Positions 40,075 to 47,962 of a stretch of 64,000 nt of DNA are shown one piece after another (position 1 is the stretch's first letter; each line of letters opens with the position of its first letter). The stretch spans positions 620,001 through 684,000 of the forward strand of contig NZ_JBNIEU010000001.1 of assembly GCF_049985285.1 (NCBI RefSeq), in the 5' to 3' direction. Below the pieces are notes generated by a model. The model worked only from the letters and a program-made list of their open reading frames with translations. It searched no databases and had not been told where the DNA came from. The DNA comes from Aestuariirhabdus sp049985285 (GTDB lineage Bacteria > Pseudomonadota > Gammaproteobacteria > Pseudomonadales > Aestuariirhabdaceae). The position numbers were made by a program, and so were the translations under genes.

Positions 40075-41153
40075 GGGGCACGCTCCCCGGCGGCTTCTGC
40101 CCCCAGCGGCCGACCGCTGCGATCCCGGCCGTAGATCCGCGGTTTCAGGTAGTGGTCAATCAGCGGCACTAAGCCGTTCATCAGCAACACCGCAAACGCC
40201 ACCCCTTCGGGGTAACCACCCCAGGTGCGGATGATATAGACCAGCGCGCCGCAGCCCGCCCCGAACAGCAACTGTCCGCTAACGGTGTTGGGGGAGGTCA
40301 CCAGGTCGGTGGCGATAAAGAAGGCGGCCAGCATCAAGGCACCACTGAGCAGGTGATATTCCACCCCCGGATAACGTGCTGGGTCGATGCTGCTGAACAG
40401 CAACGCCATCAAGGCGACGGTTCCCAGCATCGCGCACGGAATGGTCCAACTGATGATGCCGCATGCGATCAAGCCAACCCCCCCGAGCGCCAGAAGCAAC
40501 GCCGAGGTTTCACCCAGGCTTCCATGGTGGGTACCCAGCACCCGTTGCCAGCGATCAATCCCCTCAGGGAGAATTTGGCTTAACTCATGCCCAAGGGTGA
40601 ACTCGGTTTTTACAGTGCCCAGCAGGGACGCCCCGCTGTAAGCATCAACCGAAACAGCACCAAAACTGATCGCCAAACCCTCGACAAAGCCGGGTGCAGA
40701 GCCACTGAAAAGGGGCGCCGGCGAGGTCCACAATGTCATCTGCAACGGAAAGGAGATCAACAGCGCTACCCGCGCCACCATCGCCGGGTTAAAAAGATTA
40801 TGTCCAATTCCACCAAAGACCTGCTTTCCCACCAGAATCGCAATCACACTGCCCAGCGCACCGATCCACCAGGGAGCCCAGGGTGGCAAGCTCATCGCTA
40901 ACAGCCACGCCGTTAGCAGAGCGGAGCCATCCCACAGCGTAAGTCGAATCGGCTTCCCTGCCAGATAGAGACAGGCGGCCTCGCACAGTAGTGCGGCCAC
41001 CAGCGTTACCACAAACAGATTAATCGCAGGCCAACCGAACAGGTAAAGTCCCCACACAGTGGCCGGCACCAGCGCCAGCATCACCGTCAGCATGGTGCGG
41101 CTGACGCTGTTGCGCGCCAAGGTGTGAGGTCCGCTCAAGAGGGTGTGAGCCAT
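40071..41153 (-). CDS. rnfD: RnfD, membrane subunit of the Rnf complex
   Basis: 360 aa, about nine hydrophobic segments. Landmarks: VMLALVPATVWGLYLFGWPAI, LSLPPWAPWWIGALGSVIAILVGKQVFGGIGHNLFNPAMVARV, and DLVTSPNTVSGQLLFGAGCGALVYIIRTWGGYPEGVAFAVLLMNGLVPLID. The FMN-attachment motif usually written SGAT reads SGAS here (DAYSGASLLG near 187), so flavin may be linked to serine; the ApbE motif tolerates T or S. Two bases separate it from rnfC. Confidence 0.94.
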   Translation of the reverse strand: MAHTLLSGPHTLARNSVSRTMLTVMLALVPATVWGLYLFGWPAINLFVVTLVAALLCEAACLYLAGKPIRLTLWDGSALLTAWLLAMSLPPWAPWWIGALGSVIAILVGKQVFGGIGHNLFNPAMVARVALLISFPLQMTLWTSPAPLFSGSAPGFVEGLAISFGAVSVDAYSGASLLGTVKTEFTLGHELSQILPEGIDRWQRVLGTHHGSLGETSALLLALGGVGLIACGIISWTIPCAMLGTVALMALLFSSIDPARYPGVEYHLLSGALMLAAFFIATDLVTSPNTVSGQLLFGAGCGALVYIIRTWGGYPEGVAFAVLLMNGLVPLIDHYLKPRIYGRDRSGRPLGAEAAGERAP

Positions 41154-41155
41154 GC

Positions 41156-42637
41156 TTAATCTCCTTCGTTCTGGGTCGCTGTTGCGGCGCTCGCCAACGC
41201 CGCTTTGGCAGCAGCTTCTCGTTTACGCTGCGCTGCAGCCGCCGCTTTTTGCGCTTCAATAAGCGCCAGCCGTTGCTCTTTACTGGAAGCAAGATCTGCG
41301 GTCTTGTCGATTTTTTTCTGCTGTGCCTGACGCGCCTGCAGCTGGCCTTTGCCGTAATGAAAATACTGCACCAGCGGGATTTTCGAAGGACAAACGTAGG
41401 CGCAGGATCCGCACGCAATGCAATCTTCCAACCCCAGCGCACTCGCCGCTACAAACTGCTCCTTACGGATTCTGCTGGCCAGCTCCAGTGGCAACAAACC
41501 CGAGGGGCAGACACCCACACAGCGACTGCAACGAATGCAGGGGCGCGGCATCTCTACCCGTGTTTCCGCCTCGCTCAGGGCGATGATGCCACTGCTGCCT
41601 TTGATCACCGGCACCCGGCCATGGGGTAGCCACTGCCCCATCATAGGGCCGCCCACGAGTAAACGTTCATAACTCTCATCTTCTAAACCGCAATAAGCCA
41701 ACAGGTCCTCGACCAGGGTTCCCAGGGGGACTTCAAGGTTGGCCGGGGAGGGTATCGCGCCGCCCCCAACGGTCACTATTCGCGACACCAGTGGTTTACC
41801 GTCCACCAGCGCCTCGTACACCGCATAGGCGGTGGCGACGTTGTGCATCACCACACCCAGGTCAGTGGCATGGGCGCCTGCGGGGATCTCGCGCCCGAGC
41901 ACTGACTGAATCATCTGTTTTTGCGAACCCTGGGGGTATCGTGTCGGCACCGACACGGTCTTAATATGATCCTGGCTAAGACACAACTCGCGCAGGGTCG
42001 CCAGCGCTTCGGCCTTATTATCCTCCACCACAATCACCGCACGCCGCGCTTCCAGACACCGCAACATTAAAGCGACCCCGGTGACGATCTGCTGACCGCG
42101 CTCGCGCATCAGGCGGTCGTCGCAGGTAAGGTAAGGCTCGCATTCACCACCATTGATGATCAGGGTATCGACACCCTGTTTACGCGCCAGGTCGAGCTTG
42201 ACCGCCGACGGAAAGGTTGCCCCACCCATGCCCACGATACCTGCCTGGCGGATACGCAAAGCCAGCTCCTCCGGACTGAGGCCGAACGGATCTTCATCCG
42301 GGACGGTCCAGGGTGTTTGCTTGTCACTGACCTCAATAATGGCGGTGGTCACCGGCAGTGCTGCCGGATGGGGAGACGCGAACTCGCTCACCGCCACCAC
42401 CGTGCCATCGGCTGGCGCATGGACCGGTGCCGACAACCACTCCACACTGCCCCCGATCAACTCACCGCGCTTTACCCGCTGCCCCGCTGTCACCCGCGCT
42501 ACCGCGGGCTCACCGATATGCTGTTGCAGGGGCACATACAGCCGCTTCGGCATCGGCAGCCTGACGATCGGCAACTGTTCGGTACGCTCCTTGCGCTCCT
42601 GCGGATGGATACCCCCACGAAAACCTGACAGTTTCAT
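41156..42637 (-). CDS. rnfC: RnfC, NADH/Fe-S subunit of the Rnf complex
   Basis: 493 aa. N-terminal FRGGIHPQERKE, NADH/FMN-binding region (GIVGMGGATFPSAVKLDL, INGGECEPYLTCDDRLM near 135-170), and two [4Fe-4S] motifs near 365-420 (CIRCSRCVGVCPSGL and CIACGSCAYVCPSKIP). The last 90 residues are a Lys/Ala/Gln-rich helical tail that is often present in RnfC. The ATG at 42637 overlaps the rnfB stop as ATGA. It links NAD(H) to the membrane complex that drives ferredoxin reduction for nitrogenase. Confidence 0.96.
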   Translation of the reverse strand: MKLSGFRGGIHPQERKERTEQLPIVRLPMPKRLYVPLQQHIGEPAVARVTAGQRVKRGELIGGSVEWLSAPVHAPADGTVVAVSEFASPHPAALPVTTAIIEVSDKQTPWTVPDEDPFGLSPEELALRIRQAGIVGMGGATFPSAVKLDLARKQGVDTLIINGGECEPYLTCDDRLMRERGQQIVTGVALMLRCLEARRAVIVVEDNKAEALATLRELCLSQDHIKTVSVPTRYPQGSQKQMIQSVLGREIPAGAHATDLGVVMHNVATAYAVYEALVDGKPLVSRIVTVGGGAIPSPANLEVPLGTLVEDLLAYCGLEDESYERLLVGGPMMGQWLPHGRVPVIKGSSGIIALSEAETRVEMPRPCIRCSRCVGVCPSGLLPLELASRIRKEQFVAASALGLEDCIACGSCAYVCPSKIPLVQYFHYGKGQLQARQAQQKKIDKTADLASSKEQRLALIEAQKAAAAAQRKREAAAKAALASAATATQNEGD

Positions 42638-43176
42638 CGCTGAATCTCCGCATCCGGCTCGGGCTTGGGCCATTTCCAGCTCGACAGGGTTAAGGCGGGG
42701 GCGACCATCTCAATGCCCATGGTGGGGCAGATATCGATGCATTTGTTGCATCCTGTGCAGGCAGCTGTCACCACGTTGTGCATCTGTTTGGGCGCGCCGA
42801 TAATGGCGTCGGTTGGGCACACCTTGAAGCAGCGGGTACAACCAATACACTGCTCTTCCACCACGATGGCCACCCGGGGACCCGTGTCGGCCATGGACGA
42901 CAGGTCCAGTTCAACGCCCAGCTTTTGCGCTAACGCCTCCGCCAGGGGCTTGCCTCCGGGAGGGCACAGGGTAACCGGCGCCGTGCCCTCTGCCAGCGCG
43001 CGAGCACCGGCGGGACACCCCGGAAAGCCACACTGCCCACAGTTGGTTCCGGGCAACAGCGCCTCCAACTCCTGCACGATCTCCGGCTCCTCGACCCGCA
43101 AATGGATCGCAGCGATCCCTAGCAGGTAACCCAACACCCCTCCCATCAGCGCCAATGCCATCACCGCAGTAAACAT
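42634..43176 (-). CDS. rnfB: RnfB, Fe-S subunit of the Rnf complex
   Basis: 180 aa. N-terminal membrane anchor (residues 4-26), a [4Fe-4S] motif GTNCGQCGFPGCPAGA near 43-58 with a later cysteine near 71, and two ferredoxin-type motifs CIGCTRCFKVCPTDAI and CTGCNKCIDICPTMGI near 110-160. Probable exit point of electrons to the ferredoxin that feeds nitrogenase. Twelve bp after rnfA. Confidence 0.96.
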   Translation of the reverse strand: MFTAVMALALMGGVLGYLLGIAAIHLRVEEPEIVQELEALLPGTNCGQCGFPGCPAGARALAEGTAPVTLCPPGGKPLAEALAQKLGVELDLSSMADTGPRVAIVVEEQCIGCTRCFKVCPTDAIIGAPKQMHNVVTAACTGCNKCIDICPTMGIEMVAPALTLSSWKWPKPEPDAEIQR

Positions 43177-43188
43177 GGATCTCCCTCC

Positions 43189-43770
43189 TCAGTGGACCGG
43201 CAGGCCAGCGAAGCCCATAAAGGCCATCGACAACAATCCCGCGACAATAAAAGCGATGGGAACCCCCGCAAACGTCTCCGGCACATCGGCGAACTCCAGA
43301 CGCTCACGCAACCCGGCGAAGATCACCATTACCAGACTAAACCCGAGCGCGGACCCCATACCGAACAGCAGGCTCTGGGTAAATCCGTTGTTCTCCTGCA
43401 CGTTCAACAACGCCACCCCCAATACCGCGCAATTGGTAGTAATCAGTGGCAGAAAAATTCCCAACAACTGGTACAGCACCGGACTGCTCTTGCGCACCAG
43501 CATCTCGGTAAACTGCACCACCGCAGCGATCACCAGGATAAAGGAGAGAATGCGCAGGAACCCGATCCCCAGAGGCGCAAGCACCAGCTCTTCGATGGCC
43601 CAGCTCGCCGCCGCCGCCAGCGTCAGCACAAAGGTGGTGGCCATGCCCATGCCGATGGCGGTATCCAACTTTCCCGACACCCCCATAAACGGACACAACC
43701 CCAGGAACTTAACCAGAACGACGTTGTTGACCAATGCGGTCCCCAAAATCAGTAGCAGGTACTCGGTCAC
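43189..43770 (-). CDS. rnfA: RnfA, membrane subunit of the Rnf complex
   Basis: 193 aa, six hydrophobic segments. Starts MTEYLLLILGTALVNNVVLVKFLGLCPFMGVSGKL, the exact family pattern, which fixes the GTG at 43770 as start (GGAGAG six bases upstream); the frame is open to 43809 but that part is the leader. PLITTNCAVLGVALL holds the second conserved cysteine. First gene of rnfABCDGEH-modABC, behind a sigma-54 promoter and NifA sites shared with nifLA. Confidence 0.96.
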   Translation of the reverse strand: MTEYLLLILGTALVNNVVLVKFLGLCPFMGVSGKLDTAIGMGMATTFVLTLAAAASWAIEELVLAPLGIGFLRILSFILVIAAVVQFTEMLVRKSSPVLYQLLGIFLPLITTNCAVLGVALLNVQENNGFTQSLLFGMGSALGFSLVMVIFAGLRERLEFADVPETFAGVPIAFIVAGLLSMAFMGFAGLPVH

Positions 43771-43791
43771 GACACTCTCCAAAATGGTGCA

Positions 43792-43808
43792 TGCACTACT
43801 ACAGTGCA
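43792..43808. promoter_or_regulatory. NtrC-type dyad in the rnfA leader
   Basis: TGCAC-TACTACA-GTGCA matches the NtrC consensus TGCAC-N7-GTGCA and differs at only four spacer bases from the site before glnK (63807-63823). It lies downstream of the rnfA sigma-54 start and 253 bp from the nifL -24, so it could act as an NtrC enhancer for nifLA or as an operator for rnf. Confidence 0.6.
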
Positions 43809-43828
43809 TTACTCTGTTATGAGTACGT

Positions 43829-43844
43829 TGCAGTAGCTATGCCA
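43829..43844 (-). promoter_or_regulatory. Sigma-54 promoter of rnfABCDGEH
   Basis: Minus strand TGGCAT-AGCTA-CTGCA, with GG and GC 10 bases apart; one mismatch in each half. About 59 bases before the rnfA start. An exact NifA site lies 91 bp upstream at 43935-43950. Confidence 0.7.
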
Positions 43845-43934
43845 GCCCCCAGAAAGCCCTGAGAAATACATATAACCTATTGTATTTAATGACTTTTAGT
43901 GGCCTACCCATAAAAACCATAAGACCTCGATCGC

Positions 43935-43950
43935 TGTTGTATTCCCCACA
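43935..43950. promoter_or_regulatory. NifA upstream activator sequence, rnf side
   Basis: TGT-TGTATTCCCC-ACA, exact match to TGT-N10-ACA, 91 bp from the rnfA -24 and 111 bp from the nifL -24. Confidence 0.82.
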
Positions 43951-43974
43951 CTAGCGAGCCAACAAAGTGCACCT

Positions 43975-43990
43975 TGTCGCAAAGCCGACA
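43975..43990. promoter_or_regulatory. NifA upstream activator sequence, nifL side
   Basis: TGT-CGCAAAGCCG-ACA, exact match to TGT-N10-ACA, 70 bp before the nifL -24. Implies that NifA acts on its own operon. Confidence 0.82.
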
Positions 43991-43997
43991 ATTCAAC

Positions 43998-44033
43998 AAA
44001 ACCCCTATGGTTACTGGCCTCCTTGGGGGTTTT
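43998..44033. repeat. Dyad between the NifA site and the nifL promoter
   Basis: AAAACCCC (43998-44005) and GGGGTTTT (44026-44033), eight-base perfect arms, 20 bases between. Could be a protein-binding dyad or a leftover terminator. Confidence 0.4.
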
Positions 44034-44060
44034 GCCATTTTAAAAGGGGTATCTCGGGCG

Positions 44061-44075
44061 TGGCGCGGTAGTTGC
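44061..44075 (+). promoter_or_regulatory. Sigma-54 promoter of nifLA
   Basis: TGGCGC-GGTAG-TTGC, one mismatch from the consensus (TGGCAC). Start near 44087, about 40 bases before the nifL ATG. Confidence 0.78.
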
Positions 44076-44127
44076 AAGGGTGAATCATTGTTCGCACCGT
44101 TGTAATCAATCCGACAGGGGTCACATC

Positions 44128-45639
44128 ATGAGCAAAGCGCAGGTTTTCGACAGCCCGGAAGCCATCCCACTGCCTTCCGGGGTCTACTTCCAGACCGTGG
44201 ACCAATCTCCGGTGGCGATCACCATCACCGACCCTAACTCCCACATTCTCTATACCAATTCGGCCTTTACCCAGGTTACGGGCTATGACGCCGAGGATGT
44301 GCGGGGCCAACACACCCGCCTGCTCTCCGCGGGAAAAACTCCAGCCTGCCTTTACGGCGAACTCTGGAGCACCCTGAGCCGACAGCAGGTGTGGAGCGGG
44401 CGGCTGGTCAACCAGCGCAAAGACAAGAGCATTTACCTCGCCGAACTAACCATTACCCCGGTGATCGACACTAATGGGCACACCACTCACTACCTGGGGA
44501 TGCACCGCGACATCACCCGCCTGCAGAAACTCAACCAGGAGCTGGAGAACCAGCGCACCCTCACCAACTCGATTGTTCGCAGCAGTCCGGTAGCCACCCT
44601 GCTACTGGATAGTGAAGGCACAATCCGTTTCGAGAACCCTGCGCTGGAACAACTTTGCCTCACCCTGGGGTGCGACAGCACCCAGCTTCTCACCCTCCTC
44701 AGCCGCCGCCTCGGTCTCGACTACCAGGACTGTGGGGACTTCACAGACCTTGAGGTGCGCTGCGATATTCCCGGTATCGGAACCCCTCGCTGGCTCAGCT
44801 GCTCAGGCTCTACCTTGCGCCTGTGGCAAAGCGACGATAGCTTCCAGCAGGAGCAGGGGCACGACTGCCTACTCCTCACCATCAACGACATCACCGTCCT
44901 CAAAATTCAGCAGGAGGAGGTTCGAATCAACGCCTTGATGGCCCGGCTGGCGGAAAATGAGCTGGTCCACAGCATGCGCGAAGCGCTTAACGGCGCCATT
45001 TTTCAGTTGCAGCGACCATTGAACGTCACCGGTGCTGCTGCGGCACTGCAAAAACGTCGCGGTGGGGAAAAGGACCCTCTACACCAGGCACTGCACGAGG
45101 TACTGGATTCCTGCCAGCTTGCGATAGACACCCTCACCCAGGCGCTGCCACCGCAAACACCCAAACGCAAAATGCCACTCAATCTAAATGAGCTCTTACG
45201 CGAGGTATTATCACTTTATACCGAACAGATGCTTACCGAAGGTGTAGTGATCGAGTGGAAGCCTTGCAACACCCTGCCCAGCATACTCGGCGACGAAATC
45301 TCACTCTGCAATCTTTTCAAGCAGCTGTTGGATAACGCATTAACCGCGATGGCTCATGCCCGTACCCACGACCGTGAACTGCGTATCGTCAGTCAACGCC
45401 TCGACGATGCCGTACGCATCACCATCGGGGACAATGGACCGGGCATCGACGACAGCATTCGTAACAAGGTGTTCCAACCCTTTTTTACCACCTATCAGGA
45501 TGATGGCAATCGCAGCGGAATGGGACTGGTACTGGTGCAGGATGTCGCCAACGAACATGGAGTTTCCATCGACATCGAGCAAAGCACGGGAGGGGGATGC
45601 CAATTCACCCTGACCTTCCCCGCGCTGGCCGGACACTGA
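44128..45639 (+). CDS. nifL: NifL, redox- and nitrogen-sensing anti-activator of NifA
   Basis: 503 aa. Flavoprotein that holds NifA inactive when oxygen or fixed nitrogen is present. The first PAS domain (residues 20-140: QSPVAITITDPNSHILYTNSAF ... LGMHRDITRLQ) matches the FAD-binding PAS of NifL; a second PAS-like region follows near 150-265. The C-terminal GHKL domain has LFKQLLDNALTAMAHAR (N box), IGDNGPGIDD (G1) and FTTYQDDGNRSGMGLVLVQDV (F/G2). The ATG at 44128 follows CAGGGG; the open frame upstream lies in the promoter. Ten bases before nifA. Confidence 0.95.
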   Translation: MSKAQVFDSPEAIPLPSGVYFQTVDQSPVAITITDPNSHILYTNSAFTQVTGYDAEDVRGQHTRLLSAGKTPACLYGELWSTLSRQQVWSGRLVNQRKDKSIYLAELTITPVIDTNGHTTHYLGMHRDITRLQKLNQELENQRTLTNSIVRSSPVATLLLDSEGTIRFENPALEQLCLTLGCDSTQLLTLLSRRLGLDYQDCGDFTDLEVRCDIPGIGTPRWLSCSGSTLRLWQSDDSFQQEQGHDCLLLTINDITVLKIQQEEVRINALMARLAENELVHSMREALNGAIFQLQRPLNVTGAAAALQKRRGGEKDPLHQALHEVLDSCQLAIDTLTQALPPQTPKRKMPLNLNELLREVLSLYTEQMLTEGVVIEWKPCNTLPSILGDEISLCNLFKQLLDNALTAMAHARTHDRELRIVSQRLDDAVRITIGDNGPGIDDSIRNKVFQPFFTTYQDDGNRSGMGLVLVQDVANEHGVSIDIEQSTGGGCQFTLTFPALAGH

Positions 45640-45649
45640 GGAGCCCAAG

Positions 45650-47212
45650 GTGAACGACCTACAGTTTCCCCTAAACGAAGAACTCAGTCGCGAGCAACGT
45701 CTCGGCGTGCAGCTCGATACCCTCTACCGGGTAAGCGAGGTGCTGAACCACTCCCTCGACCTGCAAAGTATTCTGCGGCAGGTGCTGGAAGTGTTGCACT
45801 CTCGGGCAAACATGTCCCATGGCATGGCGTCCCTGCTCGACCCCGTCAGCGGTGAGATACTGCTCAGCGCCGTACACGCACCCGGCACCGCACTGCCTGC
45901 GGCGATCAGTTATCGTGAAGGTGAAGGACTTACCGGGCGCATCCTTGAAAGCTGCACACCGCTGGTGGTGTCACGCCTCGCCGACGAACCTAACTTTCTC
46001 GACCGCCTCGGGCTCTATAACACCACCCTGCCGTTTATCGGCGTACCCATTTTTGCCGGCAGCAACAAACCCGTAGGGGTACTCGCCGCGCAGCCACCCG
46101 CCGAGGGGCGCACCTGTCTGCAAGAGCGTGTGCAGTTAATGGAGATGATCGCCAACCTGATGGGCAACAGCGTGCGCCTGGCCTGGGATGTAGAACAGGA
46201 GCGTCAGACCCTGACCAACGAGCGTGACAGCCTCAGGCGTGCCATCAAGGCCGAGCACGGCTTCGATAACGTGGTCGGCTCCTCATCCTCCATGCGCCAG
46301 GTATTCGAACAGGTACGACAGGTAGCAAAATGGGATACCACCGTACTGATCCGGGGCCAGTCCGGCACCGGAAAGGAGCTGATCGCCAGCGCCATTCATT
46401 ACAACTCACCACGGGCCAACGCCTCCTTTGTAAAGTTAAATTGCGCCGCACTGCCTGACAACCTGCTCGAATCGGAGCTGTTCGGCCACGAAAAAGGAGC
46501 CTTTACCGGCGCCACGCACCAGCACAAAGGCCGTTTCGAACAAGCAGACGGGGGCACCCTGTTTCTCGACGAGATCGGCGAGATTAGCCCCACGTTCCAG
46601 GCCAAGTTGTTGCGCGTGCTGCAGGAGGGAGAGCTGCAACGAGTAGGGGGAACCAAAACCCTGACGGTCGATGTTCGCATTATCGCCGCCACCAACCGGG
46701 ATCTTGAAACAGAGGTCGCCACCGGTGATTTTCGCGAAGACCTTTACTACCGACTCAACGTGATGCCCATTCAGGTTCCGCCTCTGAATGAACGTATTGA
46801 AGACCTTCCCGCGCTGGCCCGTTTTCTGGTTGGCAAACTGGCCAAAAGGCAGAGCCGGGAGTTATCGATTAACGACAGCGCCGTGCGTTTGCTGATGCAA
46901 CACCACTGGCCTGGCAATGTGCGTGAGCTGGAGAACTGCCTCGAACGAGCCGCCATTATGAGCACCGACGGCTGTATTGACCAGGAGGTGGTGCGCCTCA
47001 CCGGCGTCGTATCGGTGGAAAGCAGAACGCCGATACCCGGCACGGTCAGCGTCGACCTCGACGACCCCGAACTGGACGAACGCGAGCGCGTTATGGCCGC
47101 CCTCGAACAGGCCGGCTGGGTACAGGCCAAAGCCGCACGGTTACTGGGGATGACACCACGACAGGTCGCATACCGGATTCAAACCCTGGATATACCGGTA
47201 CGCAAGATTTAA
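45650..47212 (+). CDS. nifA: NifA, sigma-54-dependent activator of nif genes
   Basis: 520 aa. N-terminal GAF domain (residues 20-180), central AAA+ domain with Walker A RGQSGTGKELIA, the sigma-54 loop GAFTGATHQHKGRFEQADGGTLFLDEIGE and RIIAATNRDL, and a C-terminal Fis-type helix-turn-helix (VMAALEQAGWVQAKAARLLGMTPRQVAYRI). The linker lacks the CX4C of oxygen-sensitive NifA, in keeping with control by NifL. The GTG start at 45650 has GAGGAG nine bases upstream. Its binding sites are visible at several operons in the window. Stop overlaps the convergent gene by four bases. Confidence 0.97.
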   Translation: MNDLQFPLNEELSREQRLGVQLDTLYRVSEVLNHSLDLQSILRQVLEVLHSRANMSHGMASLLDPVSGEILLSAVHAPGTALPAAISYREGEGLTGRILESCTPLVVSRLADEPNFLDRLGLYNTTLPFIGVPIFAGSNKPVGVLAAQPPAEGRTCLQERVQLMEMIANLMGNSVRLAWDVEQERQTLTNERDSLRRAIKAEHGFDNVVGSSSSMRQVFEQVRQVAKWDTTVLIRGQSGTGKELIASAIHYNSPRANASFVKLNCAALPDNLLESELFGHEKGAFTGATHQHKGRFEQADGGTLFLDEIGEISPTFQAKLLRVLQEGELQRVGGTKTLTVDVRIIAATNRDLETEVATGDFREDLYYRLNVMPIQVPPLNERIEDLPALARFLVGKLAKRQSRELSINDSAVRLLMQHHWPGNVRELENCLERAAIMSTDGCIDQEVVRLTGVVSVESRTPIPGTVSVDLDDPELDERERVMAALEQAGWVQAKAARLLGMTPRQVAYRIQTLDIPVRKI

Positions 47213-47667
47213 CGATTAAAAAAGCCGCCGGTTATGATTTTATCGTCTCCAAGGCGTGCCCTGAGCTGTTCGACTATCTGGTCCATGGACGCGAACCCCC
47301 TTACCTTGCTGGTGCTACCATCCTCGCAATGCAGGACGACCGACTTAATCTCCCCATGGACGGGGTAAAGCACCACCTTACGGATGTTCTCCAGCGCCAG
47401 GGTGCGCGTCTCACTGAAAGTTGAAACCCAGACCCCCTGCTCCACCATCTCCATGGCAATGGTGTCGGAGCGGTAGGTCCAGTAGAGAAAATCCGTTGCC
47501 TTGATATACCCGTACCCCAGAAAAATAAGGCCAGACCAGGCCTTTATGTCCAGCTCCACGCCGTACCGGAACAGGACGTAGACCCCAAAACCAAGGCCGA
47601 GTAGCGCCATCGCTGCCGACTTGCGCTTTTCTGTGTCTACATAGGATTTATCCAATCTGTATTTCAT
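47209..47667 (-). CDS. Membrane protein with PH-like domain, unknown function
   Basis: 152 aa, not recognised as a named family. Two hydrophobic segments near residues 18-36 (AAMALLGLGFGVYVLF) and 43-58, then a cytoplasmic part of PH-like look: SDTIAMEMVEQGVWVSTFSETRTLALENIRKVVLYPVHGEIKSVVLHCEDGSTSKVRGFASMDQ. It is convergent with nifA. Nothing links it to nitrogen fixation. Confidence 0.65.
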   Translation of the reverse strand: MKYRLDKSYVDTEKRKSAAMALLGLGFGVYVLFRYGVELDIKAWSGLIFLGYGYIKATDFLYWTYRSDTIAMEMVEQGVWVSTFSETRTLALENIRKVVLYPVHGEIKSVVLHCEDGSTSKVRGFASMDQIVEQLRARLGDDKIITGGFFNR

Positions 47668-47962
47668 AGCATCCCTGCCCCAATTTGCTGCGATAACAGG
47701 CGCCCATCCTAGGCGCTATTTGGTACTCTCAGGGTAATCGTTGATTCCCGTAAAGCTAGCCAAACCCATGGCCTGCCGGCTACGGCCTTCGACAATGCCA
47801 AATCGATCACAGATAGCGCTAGTCGGCACATCGCTCAGCAACGGCCAGGGTCTCGCCCGTTACGGCTTTATTTCAGCCCCTATTTGCGTCAGTATTGGGA
47901 CGCTTGTTTTGTTTCCAGCTCTCATAGACAAGCCACCTCTAACAATAAAAACGGGCGGTTCC

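Noticed and set aside
43189..43755. Plus-strand open frames opposite rnfA (about 190-215 codons).
   Set aside because: They are antisense to the well-matched rnfA gene and contain low-complexity, non-conserved sequence.
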